DNA from: Paenibacillus ottowii
GTDB lineage: Bacteria > Bacillota > Bacilli > Paenibacillales > Paenibacillaceae
NCBI RefSeq assembly: GCF_006874425.1
Contig: NZ_VIJZ01000008.1
Span: forward strand, 62,001-126,000
Length of the DNA stretch: 64,000 bases
Direction of reading: 5' to 3'
The position numbers and the translations under genes are program-made. Of this stretch, positions 25,633 through 34,549 are shown in pieces. The notes beneath the pieces are model-generated. The model searched no databases, was not told where the DNA came from, and saw only the letters and a list, made by a program, of their open reading frames with translations. Numbering within the stretch: position 1 is the first letter of the stretch; each line of letters begins with the position of its first letter.

Positions 25633-26535
25633 TTAAGCGTCGCGATGGAAGCCAAGGTCACGAAGGACACGTTCCTGATTGCGCCAGTCTTTTTTGACTT
25701 TAACCCAAAGTTCCAAGAAAATTTTGGAGCCTAACAAGTTTTGGATGTCTTGACGGGCCTGTTTGCCTACCTCTTTGAGCATAGCTCCCTGTTTGCCGAT
25801 AATGATCCCCTTCTGGGAATCACGCTCTACAAAAATAACCGCCATAATATGCACAACACCATTATCCTGCACCTTCATGTCTTCAATCATAACCGCAATA
25901 GAATGGGGTACTTCCTCACGTGTCATATGCAAAATCTTTTCCCGTACCAGCTCGGCAATGACAAACTGCTCTGGATGGTCGGTAATTTGGTCATCAGGGT
26001 AATATTGTGGACCTTCTGGCAAGTATTTTTGTATCTGTTCCAACAAGGTGTTTACATTATTGCCCATTTTGGCTGAGATCGGCACAATTTCCGCAAAGTC
26101 ATACAACTTGCGATACTGCTCAATCAGGGGCAACAAGGCTTCTGGCTCAATACGGTCAATTTTATTCAACACCAATATAACGGGTGTTTTTACTTGCTTA
26201 AGCTGTTCTGCAATAAAACGGTCGCCTCCGCCTAAACCTTCAGCAGCGTCAATAAGAAAAAGCACCGCTTCAACTTCACCCAACGTATTAAAAGCGGTCT
26301 GATTCATATAATCGCCCAATTTTGACTGGCGCTTGTGAATCCCTGGTGTATCCAAAAATACAATTTGTGTGTCCTCTGTGGTGTATACACCGTGAATTTT
26401 ATTTCGTGTCGTTTGGGGCTTGTCTGACATGATGGCGATCTTCTGCCCAATAACATGATTCATCAATGTTGATTTTCCGACATTGGGTCTGCCAACAATT
26501 GCGACAAAGCCAGATTTAAAGTGTTTCTTAGCCAT
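25633..26535 (-). CDS. era: GTPase Era
   Basis: 300-residue GTPase needed for 16S rRNA maturation and 30S assembly. Seen: G1 [10 protein letters not shown]3 DTPGIHK, G4 NKID and G5 ISAK within the N-terminal GTPase domain (to about 170), then a C-terminal KH domain with [21 protein letters not shown] 26535 has GGAGG 7 nt upstream. It follows ybeY-dgkA in the conserved order; the cytidine deaminase gene found between dgkA and era in B. subtilis is absent here. It starts about 50 nt after the dgkA stop. Confidence 0.97.
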   Translation of the reverse strand: MAKKHFKSGFVAIVGRPNVGKSTLMNHVIGQKIAIMSDKPQTTRNKIHGVYTTEDTQIVFLDTPGIHKRQSKLGDYMNQTAFNTLGEVEAVLFLIDAAEGLGGGDRFIAEQLKQVKTPVILVLNKIDRIEPEALLPLIEQYRKLYDFAEIVPISAKMGNNVNTLLEQIQKYLPEGPQYYPDDQITDHPEQFVIAELVREKILHMTREEVPHSIAVMIEDMKVQDNGVVHIMAVIFVERDSQKGIIIGKQGAMLKEVGKQARQDIQNLLGSKIFLELWVKVKKDWRNQERVLRDLGFHRDA

Positions 26536-26584
26536 TTCATTTCCTCCAGCGCGTTAAGCACCTAAATTTTAGTTTACTTTATCA

Positions 26585-26959
26585 TTAAAACAGCTGACTT
26601 ATTAACGTCAACACAGGTCTATAAAATACAAATATACCAATAATTACAGCAAAAACCGCTGCCAGGAGCACGGCTCCGGCGGCGGTGTCTTTAGCTGCTT
26701 TGGCCAGCGGATGAATATCAGGTGAGATCAGATCCACCGCTGCTTCAACAGCGGTGTTGATCAGTTCGGCTACAATGACTATGGCAATGGCCAGGCACAC
26801 GAATAACCAGTCGAGCCGGGAGATGCGCAAAGTTAACCCTGCCACTATGACAAGGAGCGCCACGACCACATGTATCCGCATATTTATTTGCGTACGCAGA
26901 GCATAGATCACGCCTTCTGCGGCATAGCGAAAGGTCATTCTCCAAGGCTGCCGTCTCAT
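26585..26959 (-). CDS. dgkA: Undecaprenol/diacylglycerol kinase, DgkA family
   Basis: 124-residue membrane kinase with three transmembrane helices. In Bacillota this family phosphorylates undecaprenol to renew the lipid carrier of wall synthesis. The conserved active-site motifs are present: ELINTAVEAAVDL and AKAAKDTAAGAVL, plus the N-terminal amphipathic segment FRYAAEGVIYALRTQINMRIH. It starts at ATG 26959, overlapping the ybeY stop in TAATG, so translation is coupled. Assignment to undecaprenol rather than diacylglycerol follows the B. subtilis ortholog and is inferred. Confidence 0.93.
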   Translation of the reverse strand: MRRQPWRMTFRYAAEGVIYALRTQINMRIHVVVALLVIVAGLTLRISRLDWLFVCLAIAIVIVAELINTAVEAAVDLISPDIHPLAKAAKDTAAGAVLLAAVFAVIIGIFVFYRPVLTLISQLF

Positions 26960-27456
26960 TACCGTGTCAACCCCACTTGAGCCAGCACAGCTTCCTGTTT
27001 ACCCATCATTTCAGCTTCACTTGCATCGTCTTGATGGTCATAGCCTAACAGGTGCAGAAAACCGTGAACAAACAAAAATCCGATTTCACGCTCAATTGAA
27101 TGTCCGTATTCTTCGCTTTGAGCTTGTGCTGTCTGTACAGAGATAATAATATCCCCCAGAACATCCGGTACATTATTTAACGGATTTTCTTCCGTTGGTT
27201 CGTAGATAATTTCAAGCTCTTTATCCAGTGTTTCCTTCATAGCAAAAGACAACACATCAGTGGGACGATCAATCCCCCGATAGTCTCGGTTTAACTCATG
27301 AATTTGATCATCATTCACGAAGGTAAGGGCGACCTCACCGTCTGTAATCCCTTCCGCTTTTCCAGCCTGCTCTAATAAGGTGTTCAGCAGCGTGATCAAC
27401 GATTCGTTAATTTCCATATCGTTTTGTTCATTATTCCAAGCTAATTGAAGGCCCAT
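26959..27456 (-). CDS. ybeY: Endoribonuclease YbeY
   Basis: 165-residue zinc-dependent rRNA maturation factor acting on the 16S 3' end and ribosome quality control. The metal motif HGFLHLLGYDH (H-x3-H-x5-H) is intact near residue 130, and the upstream NRDYRGIDRPTDVLSF signature is complete. ATG 27456 has AAAGGAGCGG upstream. It lies between pgpH and dgkA, the last base of its stop shared with the dgkA start. All features agree with the family. Confidence 0.96.
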   Translation of the reverse strand: MGLQLAWNNEQNDMEINESLITLLNTLLEQAGKAEGITDGEVALTFVNDDQIHELNRDYRGIDRPTDVLSFAMKETLDKELEIIYEPTEENPLNNVPDVLGDIIISVQTAQAQSEEYGHSIEREIGFLFVHGFLHLLGYDHQDDASEAEMMGKQEAVLAQVGLTR

Positions 27457-27511
27457 GCCAACCGCTCCTTTTAATTCTAATGCTTTAGCTGTGCTTCATG
27501 CACAAGTAATA

Positions 27512-29758
27512 TTAAGCTTTTCCATTTTCAGGCTTGGGTCTTTCCTCTGGGTATTCAATACGGGAATGAAAAATTCCCATTACGGTTTCCTTAAGAGTTT
27601 GAGCCACGATATCAAGCTCCCTCATGGTCAGTTCACAGTCGTTAAACTGGTGATCCTCTAGACGGCTCTTAATAATTTTCTCAATCATGGATTCTACCTG
27701 TTCCACTGTAGGTTTTCGTAAGGAACGAACCGCCGCTTCCACGCTATCAGCAATTCCTACTACAGCAGCCTCTTTCGACTGAGCCTTCGGTCCAGGATAA
27801 CGGAAATCATCCTCTGTGAAATCAGGCTCCACCCCTCGCTCTTCCGCTTCACGCAATGCCTTGTGATAAAAATAGTGCAGGAATGTCGTTCCATGGTGCT
27901 GTTCGGCTATATCACGAATTGGCTTAGGTAGCTTGTAATCCAATTGCATCTCCACCCCATCACGAGCGTGAGCTATAATGATGGATTTACTCAGCTTGGG
28001 CTCTATTGTATCATGTGGATTTTCCATCCCATTTTGATTTTCAATAAAATACGAAGGTCTTTTCGTTTTACCAATGTCATGATAGTACGAACCAACCCGG
28101 CACAACAAGCCATTGGCCCCTATAGCCTCTGCTGCGGCCTCCGATAGATTACCTACCATGACGCTATGATGGTACGTGCCAGGAGTCTCGGTAAGCAGCT
28201 TGCGGAGCAATGGATGATTGGGATTCGACAATTCAACAAGCTTCAGTGCGGACAAGATACCAAAGGTGGACTCAAAAAACGGCATTAGCCCTATAACAAG
28301 GATCGCTGTAACCAGACCGCCTGCAAAAGCAAAGGCTATCCCATAGAGTGTCGTTGTTTGAGTCCAGTTCCCTTGGTCAATCAGCGCCAGAGAAAAAACA
28401 GCCAGAGCCCCAAACAGGCAGACCATGATAGCGCCCTTGAACAGGGTTGAACGCTGGCTGGCCCTGTGGGTGGAAAAAATCGCCGCCAGACAGACTACAA
28501 GGGCAAAGAATCCAAAATTAAAATCAAAAATCTGTCCCTGACGGACATTCAAAATCACACTTGCCAATATACTGAATATAAGGGCACACACGAATGCCAG
28601 CGACATATCAAGTAACAGCGTTACGAGCATAGCCCCAAGCGCGATAGGCGCTAGGTAGCCGAGGTAGGCTCGTTCACTAGTCTGCAGTATAGAAATTAAC
28701 AGCATGGCCCCCACGGTGATCACAAAGATTAACACCAGCATGAGCAGCTGTGCATTATTATACTTAAAGTTTCGTGTTCGTGATTGGAATTGACGAATAT
28801 ACATAAACAGACCCAATGCCAGCATCATAGACAGCATCAGCAGGCCAAATTGTGGCCAATAGTTGATTTTATCCTTGAGTAGCTCGTTCTCATCAAGCAG
28901 TGTATAGATTTCCTGGGTAATAACCTCACCCTTTTTGACGAGTACTTCACCCTGTTTAATGTAAACTGTCGGTGTATCTTCACGAGCCTGTACTTTGGCA
29001 TCCTTCGTAGCTGTATCATCATAAAACTTGTTGGCTGTAATCACAAGCCTTGCAAGTTCCTGAACAACCTCCCGGGAGGTACGTTTGGTAAGCGAGCTTG
29101 TACTCACACGCTCCGCCACCTTGGCCCGGGCTGTCTGGGCATCCGTAATTTGATCATTCATCAATCCTGTCACAATCTCACGGGCCACGGGCCGCATTTC
29201 AGCAATATCCTCAGATGTAAGTCGCGGAATTTTGATGTATGTTTCCTCTGGAATTCGGTACGTTTGCTCTTTCGTTTTTTCCAGCACCTCATCCAGCAAC
29301 TTATCTGGGTAGGCATCCGCATTACGGCTATTGTTCACAAAATTTTGTACAAATTCCCGTGCACGTTGAGGAATCTCATCTTTATAAATTGCAATCTTGT
29401 CCGCTCTGGAGACCTGATCATCCTGATTGAGCCGTTCAATTCGATCCAAAATACCAGTAATCAGGTTATCATTGCGTATCGGTACAATAGTATACATGGG
29501 CTGAACGCGCTCAGCTGATTCCTCTTGGGCCTTCAAAGTCGCCTTACTGTTAGGAAGCTGCATTGGAGCAACAATTTCCTTTTCACTTGGTTGATTCACC
29601 CGGATATCATAGCGTTCGGGAAGCAGCTTGGACGCCAAACCCACATAAAAAAGAACCACCAAAAATAAAAACAGAAGATAGCGTGTTGCCACGCTATACT
29701 TCCATCCATTCATTCTATGCTGGAACGTTTTTCCCTTAGATAATTCCTTCGAGGTCAT
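27512..29758 (-). CDS. pgpH: 7TM-HD family phosphohydrolase PgpH (c-di-AMP phosphodiesterase)
   Basis: 748-residue membrane protein. Layout: a first helix near residues 25-42, a large extracytoplasmic 7TMR-HDED domain to about 310, seven transmembrane helices (about 310-500), and a cytosolic HD domain with HHSVMVGNLSEAA, YYHDIGKTKRP and later AEQHHGTTFLHYFY. In Listeria and Bacillus this protein degrades cyclic di-AMP, controlling osmolyte and wall homeostasis. ATG 29758 has GGAGAGGGA 9 nt upstream. Position between phoH and ybeY matches YqfF. The activity is by family. Confidence 0.93.
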   Translation of the reverse strand: MTSKELSKGKTFQHRMNGWKYSVATRYLLFLFLVVLFYVGLASKLLPERYDIRVNQPSEKEIVAPMQLPNSKATLKAQEESAERVQPMYTIVPIRNDNLITGILDRIERLNQDDQVSRADKIAIYKDEIPQRAREFVQNFVNNSRNADAYPDKLLDEVLEKTKEQTYRIPEETYIKIPRLTSEDIAEMRPVAREIVTGLMNDQITDAQTARAKVAERVSTSSLTKRTSREVVQELARLVITANKFYDDTATKDAKVQAREDTPTVYIKQGEVLVKKGEVITQEIYTLLDENELLKDKINYWPQFGLLMLSMMLALGLFMYIRQFQSRTRNFKYNNAQLLMLVLIFVITVGAMLLISILQTSERAYLGYLAPIALGAMLVTLLLDMSLAFVCALIFSILASVILNVRQGQIFDFNFGFFALVVCLAAIFSTHRASQRSTLFKGAIMVCLFGALAVFSLALIDQGNWTQTTTLYGIAFAFAGGLVTAILVIGLMPFFESTFGILSALKLVELSNPNHPLLRKLLTETPGTYHHSVMVGNLSEAAAEAIGANGLLCRVGSYYHDIGKTKRPSYFIENQNGMENPHDTIEPKLSKSIIIAHARDGVEMQLDYKLPKPIRDIAEQHHGTTFLHYFYHKALREAEERGVEPDFTEDDFRYPGPKAQSKEAAVVGIADSVEAAVRSLRKPTVEQVESMIEKIIKSRLEDHQFNDCELTMRELDIVAQTLKETVMGIFHSRIEYPEERPKPENGKA

Positions 29759-29789
29759 CTAAAACAATCCCTCTCCATCATCTTTTTCA

Positions 29790-29803
29790 AAGCAGCTACG
29801 CTG
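29790..29803. repeat. Mini-palindrome GCAGC-GTA-GCTGC, copy 1
   Basis: Minus strand AGCAGCGTAGCTGCT, a 6-bp hairpin with a 3-nt loop in the phoH-pgpH gap. Related copies lie at 32380-32393 and 32449-32460, all in intergenic DNA of the same operon region. Confidence 0.45.
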
Positions 29804-29853
29804 CTCGTTTTATACGTTTTCTGATCATACACACTATACTCCTACTTAGGGGC

Positions 29854-30825
29854 TTAAGCTTGATTCTCAGCAACACGGTCATAAGCGACGATGATTTTTT
29901 GAACCAGGGAATGGCGGACAACATCCTCTTCCGCAAACTGGACAAAGCCTATTTCCTCAATCCCTTTTAAAATCGTATTTGCTTCTATCAGACCGGATTT
30001 TTTGCCACGAGGCAAATCAATTTGCGTAACATCACCGGTGATAACCATTTTGGAACCGAAGCCAAGTCGAGTCAAAAACATTTTCATTTGTTCTGGCGTG
30101 GTGTTCTGAGCCTCATCCAAAATGATAAATGAGTCATCCAGCGTACGCCCCCGCATATAAGCCAGTGGTGCAATTTCTATCAATCCGCGTTCCAGTGCTT
30201 TTGCCGTCTGCTCTGGACCCATCACATCGTATAGGGCATCATACAGCGGGCGTAAATACGGATCAACCTTTTCCTGTAAATCCCCAGGCAAAAAGCCCAA
30301 GTTTTCACCAGCTTCCACCGCAGGACGAGTCAGCACAATACGCTTGACTGAACCTTCCTTCAAGGCAGCTACGGCCAGCACTACAGCCAGATAGGTTTTA
30401 CCAGTTCCTGCCGGGCCAATCCCAAATACAATATCACGCTTCTTAATCGTGGTTACATAATGCTTTTGTCCAATTGTTTTGACACGAATCGGTTTGCCCC
30501 GAAACGTTGTCGTAATTTCTCCCTTGAACAAATCAAGCAACTGATCAGCGCGCAGATCTTTTGCCAGCTCAATCGCATAATGGACATCCCTTTCGGTCAG
30601 TATATACCCATTACGAATTAACTGGAGCAAAACATCGAACAATTGTTCGAGCACTTCCACTTCGTGAGCATCACCAAAAACATTAATTTCTGCCTCACGA
30701 GATGCTATTTTTGCAGGAATAGCTGCTTCGATCAATTTTAAAAAGGAATCCTGCGGGCCGAATAATGCCTGACCTTCTCCCGCACTGTTCAATGCAATTT
30801 GTATGCTGCGTTGTTGTTCTGCCAA
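29854..30825 (-). CDS. phoH: PhoH-family ATPase
   Basis: 323-residue PhoH-like P-loop ATPase, a family tied to RNA metabolism and often co-transcribed with ybeY. Walker A GPAGTGKTYLAV lies near 140, Walker B is FIILDEAQNTTPEQMK, and an MVITGDVTQIDLP sensor motif follows. The best start is TTG 30825 (AEQQRSIQIAL follows) with AAGGAG 11 nt upstream; an ATG between them is out of frame. It begins 6 nt after the yqfD stop, so the two are co-transcribed. Family assignment is firm, biochemical role is not. Confidence 0.93.
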   Translation of the reverse strand: MAEQQRSIQIALNSAGEGQALFGPQDSFLKLIEAAIPAKIASREAEINVFGDAHEVEVLEQLFDVLLQLIRNGYILTERDVHYAIELAKDLRADQLLDLFKGEITTTFRGKPIRVKTIGQKHYVTTIKKRDIVFGIGPAGTGKTYLAVVLAVAALKEGSVKRIVLTRPAVEAGENLGFLPGDLQEKVDPYLRPLYDALYDVMGPEQTAKALERGLIEIAPLAYMRGRTLDDSFIILDEAQNTTPEQMKMFLTRLGFGSKMVITGDVTQIDLPRGKKSGLIEANTILKGIEEIGFVQFAEEDVVRHSLVQKIIVAYDRVAENQA

Positions 30826-30831
30826 ATAGCC

Positions 30832-32025
30832 TCATTCTCCTTGGTTATGAACTAACGGAAGTTCTTCCGCAATATCCTGTTCCACTTCAAAAAGTACTTT
30901 CATATAAACTTTACCATTCTCTCTCTTCTCATGCAAAATTTTTTGGCTCATTATTTTCGTTCCTTTGCCGTATTTAGCTAAAATATCCGCGCGCGCGCCT
31001 TCTATACCAGACATTTTGGCTTCCGTTTCGGTTAACTTCTGCTCTTGTACCTTGGTCTCCCTCACACTTTCATTCATCCAACCCAGCGGAAGTTTGTAGG
31101 AACGCCATGTTAGAGGATCATGTTCAACGGTTGTTTTATGTGTGGAATAAGGTATTTTCCCATATCCCCACAATTGTATCGCACGATTACCCAGCACCAG
31201 ATATAAGCGATCATGGCTATTACCTGTATATGTGCTGCTGCGTCGCACCATGGGGCTACTAATTTCATATTCATGCCACACAAGCCCCTTTACCTCTCCC
31301 TTGGCTACGACCTGTTGCTGATTCTCCTCATCGCCAAGCGTTCCTGAAATGAGAATGGCTCCTTTTTTGACACGCGTATTTCTATGCACAACAGGACGCC
31401 CCTGCTCGGCAAAAATTTCAGTGACCACTGCGTCGGCTTTGCTGATGAGATGACGTGGATTGTAGAGCGGCGGTGGAGTAGGCTGGGAAGCTTCTACGAC
31501 CTGAATTGTCACCAAAGTCCCCTGCCTCTCTACACCGATCCAGGACGCCTCTGGCAGCTTCTGCATGAGTGCGCGCGCAAGCTTGTCCTGACTGGAAAGA
31601 CGAAAATTCCATTGAAACGGATAAAGTCCCTCCTGCCGGGCTACCTTAAGAATAGTTTCTGTAGGGAGCTTATCATTCCCCTTCACTTCAATGTCCCAGA
31701 TGAGCGATGACATGAGCAGGAGGCCTATCCAGAACAAGGCCAGTCCTGCGAGAAAAAATTTGCGTTTTGCGATTCGTACAACAGTGAAGGGAAGTCCTTG
31801 ACGCTTCAGAATATGCATTTTGCAGCCTGTCCTTCTCAAAAGCGGACGCAACAGGAAGAAGTGCGGCAGCAGAAGGTTCATTTCTGCATGTCTGGCATCC
31901 ATTGGCCGCACGTTCCAAACAGGTATTTGATGATCAGTCAGTACATTAATGAAAGCTTCCACACTTTCGCCCTCGACAGCTAGGGTAACCGTGCCACGCA
32001 GCTTTGCTAAAGCGGGATGTTTCAC
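30832..32025 (-). CDS. yqfD: Sporulation protein YqfD
   Basis: 397-residue sporulation protein, in Bacillus made in the mother cell under sigma-E. The N-terminal GTVTLAVEGESVEAFINVL segment is typical, a single transmembrane helix lies near residues 90-112, and the large remainder should lie on the other side of the membrane. The start is GTG 32025, with GGAGGAAGG upstream, and it overlaps the yqfC stop by four bases (GTGA), so the two are translationally coupled. This pairing is conserved in spore formers. Exact role in engulfment or the forespore envelope is not established. Confidence 0.93.
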   Translation of the reverse strand: MKHPALAKLRGTVTLAVEGESVEAFINVLTDHQIPVWNVRPMDARHAEMNLLLPHFFLLRPLLRRTGCKMHILKRQGLPFTVVRIAKRKFFLAGLALFWIGLLLMSSLIWDIEVKGNDKLPTETILKVARQEGLYPFQWNFRLSSQDKLARALMQKLPEASWIGVERQGTLVTIQVVEASQPTPPPLYNPRHLISKADAVVTEIFAEQGRPVVHRNTRVKKGAILISGTLGDEENQQQVVAKGEVKGLVWHEYEISSPMVRRSSTYTGNSHDRLYLVLGNRAIQLWGYGKIPYSTHKTTVEHDPLTWRSYKLPLGWMNESVRETKVQEQKLTETEAKMSGIEGARADILAKYGKGTKIMSQKILHEKRENGKVYMKVLFEVEQDIAEELPLVHNQGE

Positions 32026-32315
32026 GAGCCTTCCTCCGTTCCTTCCATTTGAATATCTGTAATATGTCCCTCTACACTTACCTGATCTGGCAGGATAGAC
32101 GTAATAATGAGATCATGGCCTGACACTCTTAGCCTGCCTTGCGCAAGTGCAAGCACGAGTTGATCTGGCGTGAAATCCACCACACCCCGGTGATTCTCTA
32201 CATAAAGCTGGCGGCTGCCGATGAGGGTTAACCGCGGCAGGTCAAATAGAATGTCCTGCGGAAGCTCCAGCGTCTCGCTGGCCCACTTTCGCAGTTTGCG
32301 GCTCATCCGGCTCAT
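32022..32315 (-). CDS. yqfC: Sporulation protein YqfC
   Basis: 97-residue small sporulation protein of the YqfC family. The central LPQDILFDLPRLTLIGSRQL stretch, seen here beginning LPQDILFDLPRL, and ENHRGVVDFTPDQL are the family's conserved parts. ATG 32315 has AAAGGAG about 10 nt upstream; a second in-frame ATG three codons later is possible. It is coupled to yqfD by a GTGA overlap. A 17-bp hairpin sits immediately upstream of its ribosome site. No clear sigma-E promoter could be placed. Confidence 0.92.
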   Translation of the reverse strand: MSRMSRKLRKWASETLELPQDILFDLPRLTLIGSRQLYVENHRGVVDFTPDQLVLALAQGRLRVSGHDLIITSILPDQVSVEGHITDIQMEGTEEGS

Positions 32316-32333
32316 ACGGCGAAATCTCCTTTC

Positions 32334-32384
32334 CTGTCATCAAAATAACTGTTTTCCAACGGTTAATAGTTATTTTGATGGCAG
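32334..32384. repeat. 17-bp hairpin just upstream of the yqfC ribosome site
   Basis: CTGTCATCAAAATAACT (32334-32350) pairs with AGTTATTTTGATGGCAG (32368-32384), 17 positions with one G-U, around a 17-nt loop. On the minus strand its 3' foot touches the yqfC AAAGGAG, and no U-run follows, so it is not a plain terminator for that strand. It could stabilise the mRNA or affect translation. Confidence 0.65.
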
Positions 32385-32653
32385 CTATGCTGCTTTTTTT
32401 AAAAATCCATTGTTATGACCATTAAGCACTCCACAGTTGTTTCGACGACAGTTATGCTGCTATTTTTTCAGCTCTTGTTATTACCATTGGGTTTCATCCT
32501 ATGTCTTGATCGTCACTGGACGCCGTTCGCCCACGTCACAGATATCTGTACTGTACATTTTATGATCCGGTCATCGCATTTATGAGGCTAAACTTACAAT
32601 TCGTAGCAACTGTATTATTAAAGAGGAAACGACGCGGACTTTTAATAATTCAC
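32380..32653. other. Intergenic region with two short repeats, no gene seen
   Basis: Contains imperfect direct repeats at 32380-32401 and 32447-32468, each reading G(G/A)CAG(C/T)TATGCTGC followed by a T-run on the plus strand. The first is a 5-bp hairpin plus T7 and would be terminator-like for that strand, though no plus-strand gene precedes it. The rest (about 32470-32650) shows no supported frame; the yqfC promoter is presumably here. Confidence 0.45.
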
Positions 32654-32697
32654 ATAAAAAAGACAACCTTGTTTTCATATCAAAAACGAGGCTGCCT
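32654..32697 (-). terminator. Terminator of the APC permease gene
   Basis: Minus-strand GGCAGCCTCGTTTT pairs with AAAACAAGGTTGTC along 14 positions (three G-U pairs) around a 7-nt loop and is followed by T6. It lies just after the permease stop. Confidence 0.88.
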
Positions 32698-32721
32698 TAT
32701 TCATTTTACAATATGAAATGG

Positions 32722-34131
32722 TTAGTTTTCGGAATCCCGATTTAACAAAGAATTTTTTCTGGAGTAGAAAAAGTAAATAGCCATACCAATAACAAGCCAA
32801 ATGATAAAGCGAATAAACGTTTGACCATTCAGATTAAGAATAAGCACTCCGCAAGAAATAATAGCCAGAATTGGAACATATGGAACTCCCGGGCATCGAA
32901 AAGCTCTGGGCAAATCAGGTTGTGTTTTTCTCATTACTATGACAGCGACCGATATCAAAATAAATGCTGATAAGGTTCCAATGTTCACCAAGCTTGCTAA
33001 CTCATCCAGCGGAATCAACCCACCCATTAATGCAGATAAAGTACCAAAAAACAATGTGTTAATATAAGGCGTTTTATATTTGGAATGAACCTTTGACAGT
33101 ACTTTAGGAACTAAGCCGTCACGCGACATAGCAAACATAATACGAGTTTGACCATATAGCATGACCAGCATGACGGTTGTCATCCCTAAGATGGCTCCAA
33201 TATCTACGATACCCGCCACCCAATTCTGACCAGCAATCTGCAAAACCAATGACACAGGATGGGAGATACCCTCAAATTGCATGAACGGCACAATACCTGT
33301 CATAATCGCGCTAACGATTACGTACAAAAGCGTACAAATAGCCAGTGAAAAGATAATGCCACGCGGTAAATCACGAGCTGGATTTTTGGTTTCTTCCGCC
33401 GCTGATGACACGGCATCAAAGCCAATGAAAGCAAAAAATACAAGAGCTGCAGCTCCAAACACCCCACTGTAACCAAATGGCATAAACGGTGTCCAGTTAT
33501 CTGGCTTTACATATTTAGCAGCAACGATAATAAACAATAAAACGACAACAATTTTAACAATAACCATGATGTTGTTGATTCGTTTGGACTCTTTTATTCC
33601 GAAATAAAGCAAGAAAGTGATCGCCATCAAAATCAAAAAAGCTGGAAGGTTAAAATAAGTAGACTGACCTTTTAAAGCTCCTGGCGCAGCAGTCAATTCA
33701 ATTGGAATATGAAGACCAATTCCTTTTAAAAAGGATACAAAATATCCCGACCAACCTGCAGAAACAGCGCTGGCCGCCAACATATATTCCAAAATTAAAT
33801 CCCACCCAATAATAAAAGCCAATAGCTCCCCCATCGTAGCATATGTAAAAGTATAAACAGAACCAGATACTGGAACGGTGGAAGCAAACTCGGCATAGGC
33901 TAATGCGGCGAATAAACAAGCGAGCCCTGCGATCACAAAAGATATTACCAAGCCCGGACCGGCCGTAACTGCTCCTGTACCTGTCAAAACAAAAATCCCT
34001 GTTCCGATGATGGCTCCTATCCCAAGCATGGTTAAATCAAACGCACCCAATTCTCTTGTAAGTGCTTTTTCCCCACGTGTAGCAGCGAGCAGTTGATCAA
34101 TGCTCTTCTTTCTGAACAAGCTATTCCCCAT
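32722..34131 (-). CDS. APC-family amino acid permease, YfnA-like
   Basis: 469-residue amino acid transporter with about 12 transmembrane helices. The N-terminal IGAIIGTGIFVLTG motif in helix 1 is the substrate-binding GxG loop of the cationic amino acid transporter branch, and FFAFIGFDAVSSAAEET in helix 6 is its partner. ATG 34131 has GGAGG 9 nt upstream. It has its own terminator and interrupts the conserved floA-yqfC order, so it was probably inserted. Closest remembered relatives are YfnA/YhdG-type permeases; the substrate cannot be decided. Confidence 0.92.
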   Translation of the reverse strand: MGNSLFRKKSIDQLLAATRGEKALTRELGAFDLTMLGIGAIIGTGIFVLTGTGAVTAGPGLVISFVIAGLACLFAALAYAEFASTVPVSGSVYTFTYATMGELLAFIIGWDLILEYMLAASAVSAGWSGYFVSFLKGIGLHIPIELTAAPGALKGQSTYFNLPAFLILMAITFLLYFGIKESKRINNIMVIVKIVVVLLFIIVAAKYVKPDNWTPFMPFGYSGVFGAAALVFFAFIGFDAVSSAAEETKNPARDLPRGIIFSLAICTLLYVIVSAIMTGIVPFMQFEGISHPVSLVLQIAGQNWVAGIVDIGAILGMTTVMLVMLYGQTRIMFAMSRDGLVPKVLSKVHSKYKTPYINTLFFGTLSALMGGLIPLDELASLVNIGTLSAFILISVAVIVMRKTQPDLPRAFRCPGVPYVPILAIISCGVLILNLNGQTFIRFIIWLVIGMAIYFFYSRKNSLLNRDSEN

Positions 34132-34504
34132 CTACTCCATCCTCCTAAACATAAATTTTCACCTTTTGATGAACCTGCTAAATCACCTCGATTTAAATCA
34201 AATTTCATCTAATTATGGAGTAAATTTTCATTCGTTCTATCGTTGAGAACATTATATATAAAAAAGAAAAAATGAAAACGACTTTCGGAAAGCTTTGTTC
34301 ACAATCTTACATTTGATCATTTTTCACATACTTATTTTCATAAATGGGTTTCCAAATTAGACATTATGACGTCTTTTTTGATAACAACAAATGTAAGATT
34401 AATGTAGTTTATATGAGGCCATCACATTCCTTGTTAGATAATTAGAGCATTCGTCGTTGCGTCTTTTTTTATTCCAGCATGATTACGTATTGCTAAAAAT
34501 ATCG
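34132..34504. other. AT-rich intergenic region upstream of the permease
   Basis: About 370 AT-rich bases without a supported gene. It contains a 13-bp inverted repeat: AATCTTACATTTG at 34303-34315 and CAAATGTAAGATT at 34388-34400. The permease promoter probably lies here. No riboswitch pattern that I know was recognised. Confidence 0.5.
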
Positions 34505-34541
34505 TAAAAAAATCCGCCACAGCCAAAGCCGTGACGGATTC
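34505..34541 (-). terminator. Terminator of the nfeD-floA operon
   Basis: Minus-strand ATCCGTCACGGC pairs with GCTGTGGCGGAT (12 positions with G-U pairs) around TTTG, followed by T7. It ends the operon just after the 34550 gene. Confidence 0.9.
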
Positions 34542-34549
34542 ATTATCAT

